Positions 4,457-5,183 of a DNA stretch of 5,183 nt are shown here, in pieces. Source of the stretch: an uncultured Actinomyces sp. (lineage in GTDB: Bacteria > Actinomycetota > Actinomycetes > Actinomycetales > Actinomycetaceae). The stretch lies in the NCBI GenBank assembly GCA_915069725.1, contig CAJZFF010000178.1, positions 1 to 5,183 of the forward strand, read 5' to 3'. The notes beneath the pieces are model-generated. The model searched no databases and was not told the DNA's origin. It saw only the letters and a program-made list of their open reading frames with translations. How positions within the stretch are numbered: position 1 is the first letter of the stretch; each line of letters starts with the position of its first letter. The position numbers and the translations under genes were made by a program.

Positions 4457-5164
4457 TCAGGGCAGTCCCACGAGGCGTCGTCGTCCGGCGTCCCGGTTGC
4501 GCGCCCAGACGACACTGACCACCACGGTCGTCGCCACGGCAAGCATGGTGAGTCCGATGTACACAGGAATGCTCAGGAACAGTGCTGAGACGGCTGAAGC
4601 GTCCGAAGCGTCCGTTGAGTGCTCTGAACTGCGTTCGATGAAGAGCAGAACGCCTCCGGCTGCGCACAGGACCCAGAAGCCACTGGCTACCGCGTTCCAG
4701 TAGTCCTGTCGAAGGCGCGAGGCGCACCATCCGGGAAGATTGTCAACATCAACGTCTCGGAGGCCTATGCGGCGAGGAGCGTCCTCTCCGGGAACCTGGG
4801 TCGGGTAGGTGGCCAGGAGCCGGTCGCAGGCCTGTAATGACGGCATCAGGGCTAATCCAACCATTCCTGTACCGACCAGAATGACGGAGATGACACGACC
4901 GGTGTTGAGGCCTGCCCCGCCTCCGCTGAAGACGTAGAAAAAGCCGAGAATGACGATGATGAGGGAGGAGGTGAGGAGGACCTTGAGTCTGCCTCTTCTG
5001 ACGGTCCTGGCGACACTGTGGGCGTCGGGCCAAACAGGCCCCATGCGGCCATCAAGAGTGACTCCCCGTCTGCGTGTCTCGCCGGAAGGACGAGTGATGA
5101 GATCCGCGCGCAGCCCCGCCTCAACGTCGAGTGGGCGAGACGATCCCGGCTGCTGCCCGGTCAT
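4457..5164 (-). CDS. Hypothetical four-helix membrane protein
   Basis: I do not recognise a family. The 235-residue frame starts with a hydrophilic, Arg-rich N-terminal region (1-60), followed by hydrophobic helices at about 61-82 and 89-111. A soluble stretch (112-157) with PGWCASRLRQDYWNAV comes next, then helices at about 158-177 and 191-219. A short Ser/Asp/Ala loop (SSEHSTDASDASA) joins the last two, and the tail ends RRRLVGLP. Two helix pairs around a central loop suggest a cytoplasmic N- and C-terminus by the positive-inside rule. The frame remains open upstream to the window edge (residues RSVLTR before the ATG) and no clear Shine-Dalgarno site precedes 5164, so the true start could lie outside the window. 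The stop at 4457-4459 faces the MFS stop with an 8-base gap and no strong terminator. The gene is real by length, hydrophobic pattern and codon use; its role is unknown. Confidence 0.72.
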   Translation of the reverse strand: MTGQQPGSSRPLDVEAGLRADLITRPSGETRRRGVTLDGRMGPVWPDAHSVARTVRRGRLKVLLTSSLIIVILGFFYVFSGGGAGLNTGRVISVILVGTGMVGLALMPSLQACDRLLATYPTQVPGEDAPRRIGLRDVDVDNLPGWCASRLRQDYWNAVASGFWVLCAAGGVLLFIERSSEHSTDASDASAVSALFLSIPVYIGLTMLAVATTVVVSVVWARNRDAGRRRLVGLP

Positions 5165-5183
5165 CCGGGTGAGGACTGAGCGC

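Overview
The window looks like chromosomal DNA of a high-G+C actinobacterium, most likely Actinomycetaceae (Actinomyces or Schaalia type). The coding regions of the epimerase and transporter genes are G+C rich. Two genes appear to start leaderless, a few bases after TANNNT -10 boxes. The two small membrane proteins are DUF805 paralogs with Pro/Gly/Tyr-rich tails, a form familiar from actinobacteria. The genus is an inference, not proven here.

Layout. (1) Bases 1-286 hold the C-terminal part of a class I/II PLP aminotransferase. It is only about 50% G+C (119 of the first 240 bases), and its protein homology stops abruptly near base 286, so it is a truncated and apparently foreign remnant or an assembly junction. 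(2) Bases 428-1339 encode a D-hexose-6-phosphate mutarotase (glucose-6-phosphate 1-epimerase family), probably read from a leaderless promoter. (3) Bases 1453-1543 are tRNA-Leu(GAG) with an encoded CCA, followed six bases later by a strong 16-bp hairpin. (4) Bases 1609-2106 and 2408-2977, both on the minus strand, encode two paralogous DUF805 membrane proteins. Each has the same GGAGGA ribosome binding site, a related leader of about 100 bases and a matching hairpin beyond the stop codon. (5) Bases 3186-4448 encode a 12-helix MFS transporter of the YbjJ/fucose-permease-like type, transcribed divergently from the second DUF805 gene. (6) Bases 4457-5164, minus strand, encode an unrecognised four-helix membrane protein that converges on the transporter with only 8 bases between the stop codons.

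The most notable structure is an old tandem duplication with a period of about 800 bp. Its unit contains the tRNA-Leu 3' end, the hairpin, the DUF805 gene and its promoter leader. Ahead of the second hairpin (about 2315-2344) lies a decayed copy of the tRNA-Leu T arm and acceptor end, with 26 of 30 aligned bases identical. The two hairpins differ by a compensatory A-T to G-C change within the stem. The two proteins are most alike in their N-terminal tail and juxtamembrane helix, and keep an identical short C-terminal motif, while their membrane cores have diverged.

The genes do not form an obvious single pathway. Sugar-phosphate mutarotation and a possible sugar-type MFS carrier could both serve carbohydrate use, but nothing in the sequence links them in one operon. 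I see no CRISPR array, insertion sequence, phage gene or clear defence system.
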